From the NCBI RefSeq assembly GCF_036785885.1, contig NC_092310.1, positions 1,860,001-1,924,000 on the forward strand: a DNA stretch of 64,000 nucleotides, in the 5' to 3' direction. The number at the start of each line of letters is the position of its first letter. Within the stretch, counting starts at the first letter, position 1. This DNA comes from Coffea arabica. Its lineage: Eukaryota > Streptophyta > Magnoliopsida > Gentianales > Rubiaceae. The translations under genes and the position numbers were made by a program. Shown piece by piece: positions 31,348 through 44,225 of this stretch. Below the pieces are notes generated by a model. It saw only the letters and a program-made list of their open reading frames with translations. It searched no databases and had not been told where the DNA came from.

Positions 31348-33085
31348 GTTCATTCAGCCAACTCTCACTTTTATATAGTTAGATTAGATTAGATTAGATT
31401 AGATTTAGAGAATTGTTAACGGCACTCTATTTTTTTTTTGTTAGTGACATTTCCATTATTATTTTTAACATATGATATTTATTTATTAGACTATATGATA
31501 AAGCAAAAGATGGGAATGCGATTAACAAATAGTGAAGTGTGTTAATATTTCCCTTGTATTTAACGGATAACTGGAGTTTGATGTATTAAACTTTGTCGTG
31601 CTTTATGAGTAGTCACCTTTAAATGTAGAAAAAAAGGTATTGTTCTTTAGTACACTTAGTGATGATTAGAAAGATAAAAACTTAGTGCTAATATGTATTT
31701 TTAGTGATATTGTACATAAAAGCGTGTTACGACAAATTCTTACTATGGTTAATTAAAATTTTAGTTTCATGGACACATACCCACATTACTTTACTTCAAT
31801 CAAAATTACATAATCATCAATCATCACGATCAACGTACTTTCAAATACAATTTGCAAGAGAAATTTTTTCCCCATAAATTTCTTAATAAATTGTGTCAAG
31901 GGCAAAATTTTTGAATTTAACGGAAGATATTTCTTTCTTGTTATATGAGATAAATGTACTTGATAAATTTCTTTTTTTATATTATTGAAAGGATTTGTCA
32001 CATTTGAGATCAAGTGAAGGTGTGTATTTTATATGTGTTTAACTTAGCCAAAGAGTCTCTCTCTTGAGTAATTTAGTACAGTTAATTTGTTCAAAAGGAC
32101 ATCATATTTATATTATGGAGTTATATATAACATGTTGCGAAAAGAAAAGAAAAGGTTGGCTAGTAACATCTTGAAAACATAGAATGTAAAAGAAAAGGCC
32201 ATAAATAAAATACTTTGTTTTGTTGTGAAACTATATCTAATCTCTGTTAGCATTCATCAACTTTAGAATAACGAAGCTTGAAATTTAAAATGGTACTATT
32301 AAAATCATGTTAACACTTTGAATAAATTATAAATGAGCACCCCTATTGTTTAACGCTCGTTTGTATAATCCTTTACTAGTTACAAAATCAATAAATGACC
32401 TCCACTACTTGAGCTGCTGGAAGTCATCCCCTGCAAAGAAGTCACTGAAAATGTCAAGGCTACCCCATTAAAAGGCGCCACAAAATTTCTGAAGTTCTCT
32501 ATTTTCTTCCATTGGCTTCTTAGTTTCTACTTTCTATTTCAAAGGTATTAGGGAGGACAACTTCCATTAATTTGATACTTTCGAAGGGGATACGTGTAAC
32601 TTTTGAAACATAAGGGATCATGTGAAAAGCTTTAAATTGCAGTGATTTAAAAAGGATAGGTTCCATTAGTTTGATACTTTCAAGGGGGTTGCACGTAATT
32701 TTTTGAAATATAAGAAAATCATGTGAAAAAACACTAAATTATAGATCATTAAAAAAATTTATCCCTAATTCTTTCTAATATGGTAAATACACATTAAATC
32801 ATACCATAAGCTCTTACACATGCACTGAAAGAAAAAGGGGGCAAGGTGGAGTGGAAATTTAATGACACAAAACCCCCTAATGTTTTGCGGTATTAACACT
32901 TTCCCACCCATGACAAAGAGATTCTATGCTCTGCTATTATAACTTTTGAAACACACACGACAATTGCTGATCATGTCAACTGGTTAGTTTTACATATTAT
33001 CGTCTCTTGAATGAAAACAAAGAAGATGCTTGAGATTAGGACAAATGGGAAGAACCCCAGCTTATGTAATGTTAAGCAGACTGTA
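31348..33085. other. AT-rich intergenic DNA
   Basis: It starts with an AGATT pentamer repeat (31381-31405). Two similar passages (about 32560-32640 and 32660-32760: 'CCATTAGTTTGATACTTTC', 'CATGTGAAAA') form a local imperfect duplication. No gene recognised. Confidence 0.4.
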
Positions 33086-33089
33086 TAAA

Positions 33090-33205
33090 TTGACCATTTC
33101 ATTTGCGCCTCACAACATCTGTTTCTGATTGTTGGGACCTTCAGTTGTCGAAAAAATCTAAGAGGGTTGTCGGAATAGTGGTCTGACCCAAGAGGCATGA
33201 GAAAC
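33090..33205. repeat. NLR-spacer relic
   Basis: 'CTTCAGTTGTCGAAAAAATC' then 'GTTGTCGGAATAGTGGTCTG' match 15110-15160 and 49060-49100. Confidence 0.5.
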
Positions 33206-33464
33206 TAGGGCTGTCGATCGAGCCTAATGAGTCGGATTTTCATGACCTTGAGTTCAGTTCATTTAATTTATTATATCTTCGGTCTTCGAGCTTAAGTTTC
33301 GGGTTAATAAATGTGAAATTCATATTCAACTCACATAATATTCGGATATTGAACTTTATTTAGGCTTAGCCCAAGCTCATTTATTATCTTAATTTTCTAT
33401 CTCCGTAGAATTTGACAATTAATTCACATCGATCAAGTAATAGGGGAAATTAATTATAAAATAA

Positions 33465-33775
33465 AGGGCAAATTCCACTTTACCCCCCTGTGGTTTAGCA
33501 TTTTTTTACATAACCCCCCTATGGTTTCAAAAGCTATACATAACCCCCTTATAGTTCGAATTAAAGTGTCAAAGTAACAGAAATGATCATTCATAACGGC
33601 GTCACCTAAAATGTCAAAATTACCCTTATGTAAAGTTGAAATTTGTGTATTAACCAAGGGGGATTATGTGTATATTTTGAAAATCATAAGGGGGTTATAT
33701 GGTAAAACATTAAACCATAAGGGGGTTATATGGTAAAATATAAAAATCATACGGAGGAGTTAATGTGTCACGTAA
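33465..33775. mobile_element. MITE-like inverted-repeat element
   Basis: 'TTACATAACCCCCCTATGGT' and 'CATAACCCCCTTATAG' at the left face 'CATAAGGGGGTTATATGG' (twice) at the right. The middle carries no ORF. The same kind of ends occur at 955-1660 and perhaps 1-190. Boundaries are approximate. Confidence 0.5.
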
Positions 33776-34921
33776 GCAGCCCTAAAATTCATTCATCACT
33801 CTCTATATTCACAACAGCAAGTCACAAGCTTTGGCCAGCTGAGAGCCTGAGACAGAGATCCAAATGCATTTTCCACCAAAGCCACCTGGTGTTATACTCG
33901 AAAGTTTCTTCATCAATGCTGGGTCCCTTTTGTGCTTGAATGCTGGGCCTTTGATTGTGGAGAAGATCTGCAGTGCTGTTGTGACATTGATTAGGTTCAA
34001 GATTAAATGTCTTTCATTAGATTTACCAATTTATTCTCCTTATAACTTACACATTTAATTGAGAATTAACAATTTTATTAAAATTACTCCAAGAGAAACT
34101 GTCAGTATTTAAGAATTCTTTTGAAGTAATTATTACTAATTTATTGTTTCCATTTCTCGTGGAATGTTCTTAATCTCTCCTAAAGAATTGATGTTTCCTT
34201 GTTGCAAGGCTTGCCAAACTATATAAGATATTTGTTACCGATTTCTTTGATTCCTAAAACACAAGAAATTTTTCATTCCTAATATGTATTCTTGTTTAAT
34301 TGATTTTTAAAAGATATTAGTAAAGAATTTTAGATCCAATTTGGTGCAGTGCTCCTTTGACAAACTGAATCGGTTCGCATTTTCAATTCACCTTTCTTAA
34401 TGGTACGGTCGTTACTGGGATTCTTCATCTGCTTTTGATCCTCACGCTTAAACAAAATGCCAATCATCATTGAGACTCTTAATAAATCTCACGATGAATA
34501 ATTTCTTGGGACATGAACGTACGATGAATAATTTCATCTAAATGGCTGATCGTTGGTGGGTCAGAATTCAAGCACAATTTAAGTACGCCATACATTTTTG
34601 TTTGCTTTCTGCAGGGGATTATGCTAACAATACTGTGGCAGTGTGGCTTAAAAATCCTCCAATTTCTTTAAAATCCAGACACACCCAGAGTTCTCCATTC
34701 CCTGTTGTGATTTTGCAACATTAATTACCTCATTCTCTAATCCTTGGGAAATAGGCTAAAAACTGAAAGAAAAAAAATCGCTAGTTTAGTTATCAAAAAC
34801 ATGAAGTGGAGTTAGTAATCAGGCTTGACACGTAGCTACATAATTGGTCAGTGATTGCGTGCTTTCTTAGCTTTTACAATTGCGAAATTTTCAAAATAGT
34901 CTCTTGTATTTCCAAAAGTTC
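33776..34921. repeat. NLR-spacer relic
   Basis: It matches the 5' spacers of NLR1 and NLR2 in pieces: 'AATGCTGGGCCTTTGATTGT' near 33940; 'GATCCAATTTGGTGCA' near 34331 (like 48413); 'GGGATTCTTCATCTGC' near 34417; and the run into 'GTATTTCCAAAAGTT' before the solo LTR (like 13828). No intact gene is attached, so this is either a spacer left after loss of an NLR or a dispersed copy. Confidence 0.55.
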
Positions 34922-34926
34922 TCTAG

Positions 34927-36396
34927 TGATAGGGTGCAAAATTACTATTCAATTTATCATTATTTCCTCTTGATTGTAACCAAATATTGTTTTAATTAAT
35001 GGATTCTACTTATATTTGATTAATAGTGCTAATTGTAGGAAAAGGAGCAAAACGTGATTAAGAGGGACAATTTTCAAGTTAATTTGATGGTGGCACGATC
35101 AGGACCTGCTTTTAAATCTAGAAGACTCGAGAATTTTCTACGTGGAGGTTTCCTAATTTGAGTCAACTATGAACAGCTTTTGAAAGACTTGGGAAGACGT
35201 TAATTATATTTATTAGTAGTAAAACATGAAATATTATCTTTTGTATTTTCTTTTTCTAATTAGGCAATGTGCTTTTATTATTAGTAGTAGATATCAAGTA
35301 GAAAATTGAGGGAGAGAAAAAGCGCAACAGATCTTCTGTCTCACACCCTGTGCCATTTTATGTCCCACTTTTTATTATATCGCTATTTCTCATTCATAAA
35401 TATCATGTTTTAGTTCGGGAACCGGCATTTCATAAAAACCGGCATTTCGCATGATTAATACTTCGGGAAGCAAGAAACGAGGGGGAGCCATCGTGGCTAG
35501 TCCCGTGTCAAGGAGGGGAGCCGCTTGGCTTTTCTCTTGTTTTTCAGTTTCTTTTGTTTTTTTTTTTTTATCAAAGACTTATGCAGCTGGCTTTGAGATC
35601 TTTTTTAGTCAAGAAATAATAAAAGATTTGGTTCATCTATATCTGTGAGATCTAATTTTTTTTTATCGATTTCTCTTATTTGTTAGTATTCGTATATTTT
35701 CTGATTTAATTTCTCATGGTTGTTTTGTTGTTTGGATATTGTGGGTACCCGATATTTAATTCAACTTAACAAACTAAAGCCAATTAAGATAGTTAAATCT
35801 GTAATTGTTTAATTATCTTAAATTAGTGGCGACTAACGTGATCGGTGCAATGTTAGGAAGACATATGATCTTATTTAAATAAACTTTGGTAGTGTGTTTA
35901 TTGATTAGAACAAGGGTTTTCTAGTTTCTAATGCAATCAAGAAATTAAATTCTATGAGCGTACCTAGGGCTGTTTCTTGATTAGAGAAGTAGTAAACGGG
36001 CGTACTTTAACTATCGAGACACTAAGGAAAAATTGGTTATTTATCACGTATATGACAACTATAACCTATTTATTAGCAAATAATTGAGATAATTATTGCA
36101 TCGATGATCAGTTATTTAAACCACGGAGTTACGTCTTTGGCTTGAGCTTGTTTATTCTTAAGTTGAATTTAATTTGCTTTAGTTTAATTATTTTCAGTCA
36201 CATTGATTATTTACTTTAGTTTTAATTCTCCAAACCCCCCTTCCCCCCCCCCCCCCCCCCCCACACCAATTAGCTTTTACTTAGAAAGAAATTGATTTTC
36301 CTCTAATCCTTATGGAGACGACCCTACTTGTCATCATACTCGTTTATATCTTTTTGGGAGTAGAAATTTATTATTGCACAGGCACGACTCTTGTCA
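34927..36396 (+). mobile_element. Solo LTR (1.47 kb)
   Basis: It begins TGATAGGGTGCAAAATTACT, ends GGCACGACTCTTGTCA, and is flanked by a perfect 5-bp duplication TCTAG (34922-34926 and 36397-36401). It interrupts a spacer relic: the flanking bases rejoin as the uninterrupted sequence seen at 15480-15500. A C20-plus run sits at about 36243-36262. It is the same family as 28201-29779. Confidence 0.85.
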
Positions 36397-37229
36397 TCTA
36401 GCACTTCAAAACATCAGACATTTTGAAGCAAATGTCTTGTTTATGTACAATATACAAAATTTAAGTGATGAAAATTTGAGGAGTTTGTTTATTATGAAAA
36501 TTGGAGATCCCTTGTTATTTGTATTCATCTTTGTTCCTCCATTTCACAATTAGTTTGCATTTATTTTAATGGTGAATTTGTCCACAATTTATAATCATAT
36601 AATAAAACATTTTGTAATGGCATCGAAAATACACTTTGAGGGTAATTGAGGCAAGTCTCTTTTAAATAAATCATGAAAAAGAAAATGCTACAGCTGATTG
36701 GCAGTTTGAACTTTGGAGGCACCATATTCAGTGCAACAAATCACAACCTTTGATTTATCCAGCTGATACATGAATAAAAAAGATAGCGCCGAGATGTGAT
36801 CCAGCTAAGAATCAAATGAATTTCAAAAGGCAGTAATACTAATTAGGGGCCAACAAGGTTTATCCAATAACCTTTCTCGATCGGCTTAGAAAAAAGAAGT
36901 ACTGCTTCTTTTGACAAACTTGCGCGCAATTTCCACCAACTTAAAGTTCCTCCTCGGCGTTTCACCTGAAAGTTTCCAAGTCAGTGCTGGGCTTTTCTTA
37001 CTGCTTCTTTTCCTTTTTCGAATTGTTTGCCCCTTTTGTGGTCGAATGCCGAGCCTTTGATTTGTGGAAAAATAATTTAGTGAGTAAATTCCAGCACTTG
37101 GTGATTTCAATATCAAGGACCTCGAATGTTCTGGTGATTCTTGGAGTAGAAATCAAAGAGGAAAACTATTACTTCTATCCTTAATTAATAAAGGAGTACA
37201 ATTATCCTGTTTTGTGAGAAATTTCAAGT
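36397..37229. repeat. NLR-spacer relic, continued
   Basis: 36402-36500 continues the interrupted spacer ('AAATGTCTTGTTTATGTACA', 'AATTTAAGTGATGAAAATT'). 36960-37080 carries 'GTGCTGGGCTTTTC' and 'GAGCCTTTGATTTGTGG', like 33940. 37190-37232 resembles 57880-57930 (AGGAGTACAATTA, GTGAGAAATTTCAAGT). No gene is visible. Confidence 0.5.
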
Positions 37230-40200
37230 GGCATGGCACAAAATTGGTGCCTTGGCAAGTGGGATTCTTTGTGCTCTGAGTCCTGTCTGAGCTTTACAGA
37301 TGCAAGGAGCAATACGTTGAGAAAAAATACCATCGGACACAACCTGTAGTCAACTGCGGAACACTTGAGAAAAAATACGTTGCCTGTTATAGAGCTAAGA
37401 TACAACTTTCAAGAAGGATGCAAGTTATCTAGCAGGGTTCAGCTAATCCACATCTTTCTGCTGCAAAATACTGGCTACTTTGAACTACAAGCAGCACGGA
37501 AGATATGGCAAATTGAGTTCCAAAAGAAGTAAAAGAGGACCTCATTAACATGTCTACAAATTGCTGAATCGGTTGGACAGTTTAAAATCACCAGCCGGCA
37601 AGGAAGATCTCAGGCTTTGGCCATCCGAGGCAGAGAGCAAAAGGGAATTCCATCCCGGATGTTTTCATCTGATCTGAGTGAATCAGGATCTGGTTCAGCA
37701 AGGGATCACAGGACTTCATTACAAATGATAGTAAGAGCGAGCTATCAAGGTTAATGTTGATCTTCGAGTGTAAAATCACTGCAAAACACAAAAACTCAAA
37801 CTTAAGAAACTCAAGACAGCATGTAGTCAAGAATAAAGCCAGCACATAGTTGCATGACATTTTTGTTGTATTTGAAACACTAAAATAAGAACTTACCATG
37901 AAGAGATGAGCAATATCAACAAGTATAGGTGGTAGAATGAGCTTAATGGCCATCATCACAGCAGATGAAATAATTGCAGCCAACAAGCATGCTTGGCAGT
38001 CTCGACTAACCACAGCGATATGCTTCAAAACTTGCAGCTTAGACTTGATTGTGTTAGAAGATGCTCTGAAAAAACATCTTCCATTATGAGAAGATTTCTC
38101 AAGTTTTGGTTGTAATATGTTCAGAATTTAAAAGTCAAAATTGAGTAGTAAAAGAAGAGCAATATATCTGAACTTACTGGACTCTTAGAATCAAAAAACC
38201 AATTTGATGACCAACAGCTCTGGGAAACTCCTGAAATGTTTACGACTAGAAAATCACAACCAAGGAAAAGTGAGACAGAAACCCATCATTTACAAGACTT
38301 ATCGAACAAATCACTAATCAAATGGTTCAAGAAGCTTGATAAATGCGCCTTCAAGAGGCGATTAAAATTTGGAGCCACTATTTACTCCCTCTAGAATCAT
38401 AAGCTAGGGAGCTGATCACTTTAGCAATCACATCTTACATCCACAAAAGCAGATATATAAAATCAACAAAACAAAACTCCTAGTCACTTCAAAACAGAAA
38501 ACTGGAAATTGCATGACATTCTTGTTTAGTCAATTATTCAGAAAGCTAAATCAATATTTGTTTTTGTTGTTCTTTTCTAACCTAAATCAGCAAGAATATA
38601 TCAAATCTTTCTGGTCAGTCTACAAGTACCAGAAGTATCATAGAAACTATATTAGTTTTTGTTCAAAACACTGAAAAAGGAGGAGTTCTATAACAATAAT
38701 GACAGTGAGTGGCACCACAAGCATGAAAGGAAGAGAGCCTCAGAATTGCCATGAAGGCGATCTCTTTGAGACTGCAAGATGCAACAGGCAGAGCTAATTA
38801 CAACTATTTTACTCTTAAAATCTCATATGACAACTTCAGTAGAGGATAGCCTACCAACTCTCTATCGCTTGAAAAACATCTTAACATGACAATTTTTGAA
38901 GGTTATAGTTAATGCATTGGTTATTAAACTGCTTAACCCAACATTAAGTAATGGAAGAAGATTGTTGGTATTATAAATTATCAGACCACCAATTTCACAA
39001 CCAAAGGCAGTGAGAGTAACTCGATTGACCATCGGATTTAGGTCAAGGGATCATAGCTAAAGAAAGATGATAAATATATTGGAGCAATTATGTCAATCCC
39101 ATCATTTAAGAGACATAATAAGAATACCAATTATCAGATAATTTGGACCAAGATGATAAATATATTTAAAAGAGATCAAAGCAAGCATTTCCATCCCAGT
39201 AGAATCTCAAGTTTAAAGAGAAATAGCAGACATGATGGAAATACAAAAGTAAACTGGAAGTAGCAGACATATGAGATGAGCAAAAGTAAACTGCTAGTTT
39301 TTATTTAAAAAAAAAGAATTTTGTACCGTAGATGTAAATACAAAAAGTTTTCAGCTTTGGCATCGTGTTAAACTGTCCACACTCCACATCAAATAACTTG
39401 CTCTTGAACATCCGTTGAGCTTTCAGCTTTGACAAACTAAAGTTCTAAAATTGCCAATTTACTTCCATAATTCACAGCTTATAAGGTAGTACAATTAATG
39501 ATTGAGATCTCTAATTGCAACCTGCAATCAACTTGCAAAATGATAATTCTTCAGTCCTTATTGTTACATTACTAGACAACATCTTGGAAACAGACGTTTT
39601 AAAACTTCAGATATTTTGCAACAAAATCATCTTACCATACAATATTTATCACCTGATATTGGATAGATTTAAAAGAATTTAGTAATGATTTTACTGGAGT
39701 ATGTTGTCCTAAAGAAACAAAAAATTAGAAATTGACTCCTAAAATCTTTGTCCATCATTGCCTCTCTATAATTTTCTGTGTTCCATCAAACTTTGATTTT
39801 GACAATCTATTTCATGAATGTAAACGCATTATCATTCTTTCCTAGCAAATTGATAACCAAATGAACTTTTAGAGTACTTAGTTGGCTGAGGAGTTTTTAG
39901 ATTGAAAATCTCAGGAAGGCATGTTTGCCTGCATTACAATAAAGATAGAAGAGCAAATTTCATGTCATTTTTGAGCTAGGAATCTTACAGAGAGAAAAGG
40001 TTTCTTTTTGTTGCCTTTGATCTAAAACTAATGAGCAGGAAATAAGGCTTGATACTAAGTACATCTACTAATCCATTTAAAACAAATTCCCTAACGTTAC
40101 AGTACTTCCTCAAAATTTGCAAGCTTCTCATTGTCAATCTGTTTCTCTAATACAAGCTCTACCACCAACCAAACCCCCATAATCATCAGCAGAAATTCAC

Positions 40201-43067
40201 GGTAATGATGGCTCTTGATCTTGAAAGACATTACATAAGTTGGGGAAAGAAGCAGTTTGTAGAGGCCAGCTGACAAAGATAGAGCATTTTATCAGGTTTT
40301 AGGCACTAGGAAGAAAGAAAAGTGTGCCTGTAGCGTGCCATCCTAATCATTTATGTCCAATTGAAACAGGATTTGATTCAACAAAGTTTTCAAAAGTTAC
40401 AAGCTGTGTAATTCAATCAGTAAGTAAGTGCAATAGTAGATTTCTGTTGACATTTAAGCCTGAGATCATTGCAGAGCAGAAAACTCGAGCTGAGACAATA
40501 TGTGAACAAGAAAGCTAATCAGAAAGTTCAGAAAATTCGACAATAGTTTTGTTCTGTCATTCTTACATAAGGCTAAAATATGTCTTGTTTGTTATGAAAC
40601 TAAATGGATAAGCAAGTACTGAGTCGTGTTTACAATTACAGTGGTTTGGTTCCAACCACAAAGCAAGTAAGCACAATCATAAGCTTGAAAATAATGATAG
40701 GCAATTTGCATTTTACATTGAGGCATTGAGGAACAGTAGAGCTATGGGCCGCTGAGGAACAGTAGAGCTATGGGGATCCACATTTAACTGCTACCAAAAC
40801 ACCAGTTAGTTCTAACTTCTAACTGTGAGCAGTATGCCACAGATGACAATTTGAATCCTAAAACATGTACATCAGCCCCTCATTATCATGACTAAATATC
40901 ACTGAATCTTTTGGACAGTTTAAAAGAACCTACCCCAATGGATATCTCAGACTTTGGCCATCCGAGGCACAGAGCGAAAGCGAATGCCGTCCTAGATGTC
41001 ACTGTTCAACTGAAGCAGGATCTTGTTTAGCAAAGAATTGCAGGACTTTCAAAAAGTAAAGACAGTAAGAGCCATCGATTAGGTTCCCTGTTAAGCTTTG
41101 TGCTAAAATCACAGCAAAGCACAAAAACTCAAACTCAAGACGACTTTCAGGACAGAATAAAGCTAATGGAAATTTTCAGATAATTGCAGGTTTTCTATCA
41201 TTGTAACTGAAGCCCCAGAAGGCAAAACTTACCATAAAAAAAAAGAAGCAACCAACAATCATAAAAGCAGAGAGAGCTTAAGAGCCTTTATCAAGGTGGA
41301 TTCATTAAGAGCTGAAAGTCGCAACAAACAGACTTGACCAACTACCGGAATGCTTCAAAATATTCCACTTAGACAAGAATGTTGGAAGATACTCCACCAA
41401 GTTTTGTGCAAGATTTCTTTTGTTTTATATGTGATATATTACATATTAAAGTGGTTAAAAGTCAAAATGGAGTAGTGAAAGAAGAGAAGCATATCTAAAA
41501 TTACCAGAATTTTTGAACCAAAACATGAAAGTGATGACCAACAGCTACGAAAACTCCTCAATTGACCATTGTCTTCATGGCTCAAAAGTCAAAATGAAGG
41601 AAAAGTGAGTCTGACAACCGTCATATATGACTCTGATAGAGCAATTACTAATCAAATAGTTCATATAAGTTTACAAGTTCATTATCAAGATGTCAAAGTT
41701 CAGAGAAACCATTTCATCCCCTTAGAATCACAATTTTAAATGGAGTGAGCTGACTTTAGCAATAATAAATTAAAATCCATAGGAACAGACATTTAAAATA
41801 AACAAAACTAGACTGCCAGTTGTTTTAAACATTAATAGGATATTTGTAGGAAATGCAGGCCAAAAGTTATTGCGTTCCAGCCATATAGATGTTACTGAAG
41901 AAGCTTCAAAATTCTAACCTCTGTTTGTCTAAGCAAGAGACCAAAAAAATCAGCTTGGAAAGTTTTGAAGAAAGGAGTGTCATCAGCATTGCTGATCTAA
42001 AGACAGAGAGAAAATGTTTCACAAATTTTCTGCATATGCTATGAATATAAAATGCAAATGCATTTTCCACAGACCAAAGTGCAGAGAACTCATTTCATCC
42101 TGATGCAAATCGTGAGTTTAAAGCGAGAGCTAATCTTAGAAATAATCTTTTACGTTGTTACTTGATTAGTTAATTTGTTTCACTTCTCTTTTATGCAGAA
42201 CCTGCTTTGGTCACCCAAGAAAATCTTGTGCCTTTGGTTATTCATACACAAACAAGATATTAAGTCAAGCTTCCATTGAAGACATGTAACCATCACCTAT
42301 TTATGGTAATGTTTATGGAGTACCTATAACTTTCAATCAAGATACAGAAACCTAAGAAAGACGCCAGACAAAATTGAAAAGAACAACTTCATGCAATTCT
42401 TCATTTTTGGTCAAGCGACTACCAACATAAGATTTACTCAACATCATATAGACCCAGTAATTTAATTTTGGAATAACTATGAATCTTAAAGTAAGAGCAT
42501 CATTCTAGACGTACAATTTTTAACTGCAAAAAGATAACAGGCAAGCTCATAAAATCATGTTGTATCTAATGGAGCTAAGATACAACTTCAAGAAGGGTGG
42601 TGAGTAGCTTGCAGAGGCCAACTAACAGACAATAAGCAGTCATAAAGACAAACTGACAATTTTCCGCAACTAAATTGCAGCTAATTTGAGAGGCAAGCAG
42701 TACGAGACAGAATAGCAAATGAGGTCCATAATTGATGAATTACTACCTCATGTCATGGCCAACAGGTTGAAGGCATCACATTCACACCGTAGATCTCAGG
42801 CTTTGGCCATCTCAGTCACTTAGAAGCGAAAGAGAGTGTCATTCTATATGTTTGTCTCCAATTTGAAAATGATGTGGTTGAAGAAGGAATAATGGGATAT
42901 TGATACGTGTGGCAGTAATTAAGCCATTGAGGTCTCCGGTGAGCTCTGAGCATAACACCACTGCAAAACAGAATACTCAAAACTCAAGACAGTGTATAGA
43001 AAATCATAAAGCTAACTAGAAAATTCGGGTAATTGCAGGACATTTCTGTTCAACAAATCTTACAGAA

Positions 43068-43110
<43 letters not shown>

Positions 43111-44225
43111 GTCATTGATATCGAACTAAATTAGTAAGCAGATACAAAATCTTTCTGGTCAGTCTACAAGAACCAAGTATTGTCATGAAAATTGTTCCAA
43201 TTTGTGCCCAAAACTCCAAAAAATGACCGATTGAGTAATATAAAAAAAAATTGTTGCAACCAAAAAACATGACAAGCAGAGACAGCTCAAGAATCTTCAT
43301 GAAGCGAATTCCTAGAGAGTAGCAAGCAATTACTACCTCAAGATCTTCATGAAGGCAAATCTTCATCAAAAAGTCCTGGTGATGATAGCTGTTCAAAAAC
43401 ATCCAATAAGCTGGGGCAAGGAATTTTTTCTGAGTAGCTCGTACAGGCCAGCTGACAGTCTTGAGCAATCAAAAACATAGACTGAAAACTTTCTGCAATT
43501 AGGTAACAACTAGTTTCAAGGACAAGAAGTCAGGAGAAAATTTGTAGTAACATAGCAGGTAAATTCTTATTGCTAGACCTCGTGATTGAAATGGCAGATT
43601 GACAGTGTGCAAGCTTCGACAATAAGGATATTTGGCTATTTGAGGCAGCAATATGAAAGAAAAGAGGGCCATCATAAACATTTCTGTCCAAGATACTGGG
43701 TTTGCAATTGAATGAGCAATTACTGCTAGTTGTTCTAAACGTTGATAGGTCATTTGTAGGAAATGCAGGCCAAAAGTTATGGTGTGAAGAAGCTTCAAAA
43801 TTCTAACCTCTGTTCGTGAAGCTATTCTTCTATCAATCCTACAAAAACAAAGCATAGAACAGAATATGATCAGAGATACAGTAAAACATCAAAGCACGAA
43901 ACAGAACAGGTGCTTGGGGTCATTCTAATTGATAGTTACAAGAGTATTACTATTATGTTGTAAGGAGTAAATGAAGAGCACCAATATTTTGGACCTAATA
44001 AGAAATGCTAATGCCGCAGCTTTGAAAGATAATAAATAGGACGATAAAAAGGGAGAAGAGAAAATTGTGAAAATAACCACGAAAGGGAGACTTTTTAGGT
44101 TTTCTCACGAGAAGGTTAATCAGAGAATGGGAGATTGATTGTAAAGCGAATTAAGAAAGAGGTTATTGAAGGCAATCTTACATGATTGAATTTGATCCGA
44201 AGATGAAAGTTGGTTATTAATCAAC
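37230..44225 (-). repeat. Unit B: non-coding 3' flank of NLR2
   Basis: Near-identical copy of unit A from about 3150 onward, with scattered substitutions and small indels. It holds the same modules: exon-like 37897-38065, acceptor at 37778, mini-exon 43808-43838 and a GA run at 43071-43106. The left junction with unrelated sequence is near 37238. The small 'GAGAAAAAATAC' repeat near 37318-37380 is private to B. No coding gene is supported. Confidence 0.7.
43808..43838 (-). other. 31-nt mini-exon in NLR2 3' UTR (predicted)
   Basis: Same acceptor (TTTTTGTAG) and donor (GAG|GTTAGA) as in units A and C; the upstream intron would be 43839-44181 (343 nt). Confidence 0.5.

Noticed and set aside
31188..31382. 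Proline-rich 64-codon frame
   Set aside because: It is the C-rich subterminal repeat of hAT element 3, not a gene.
33206..33780. Possible fifth hAT element starting TAGGGCTGTCGATCGAGC
   Set aside because: A GCAGCCCTA lies near 33768, but the flanking 8-mers do not match and a different MITE occupies the middle. Only a possible truncated end.
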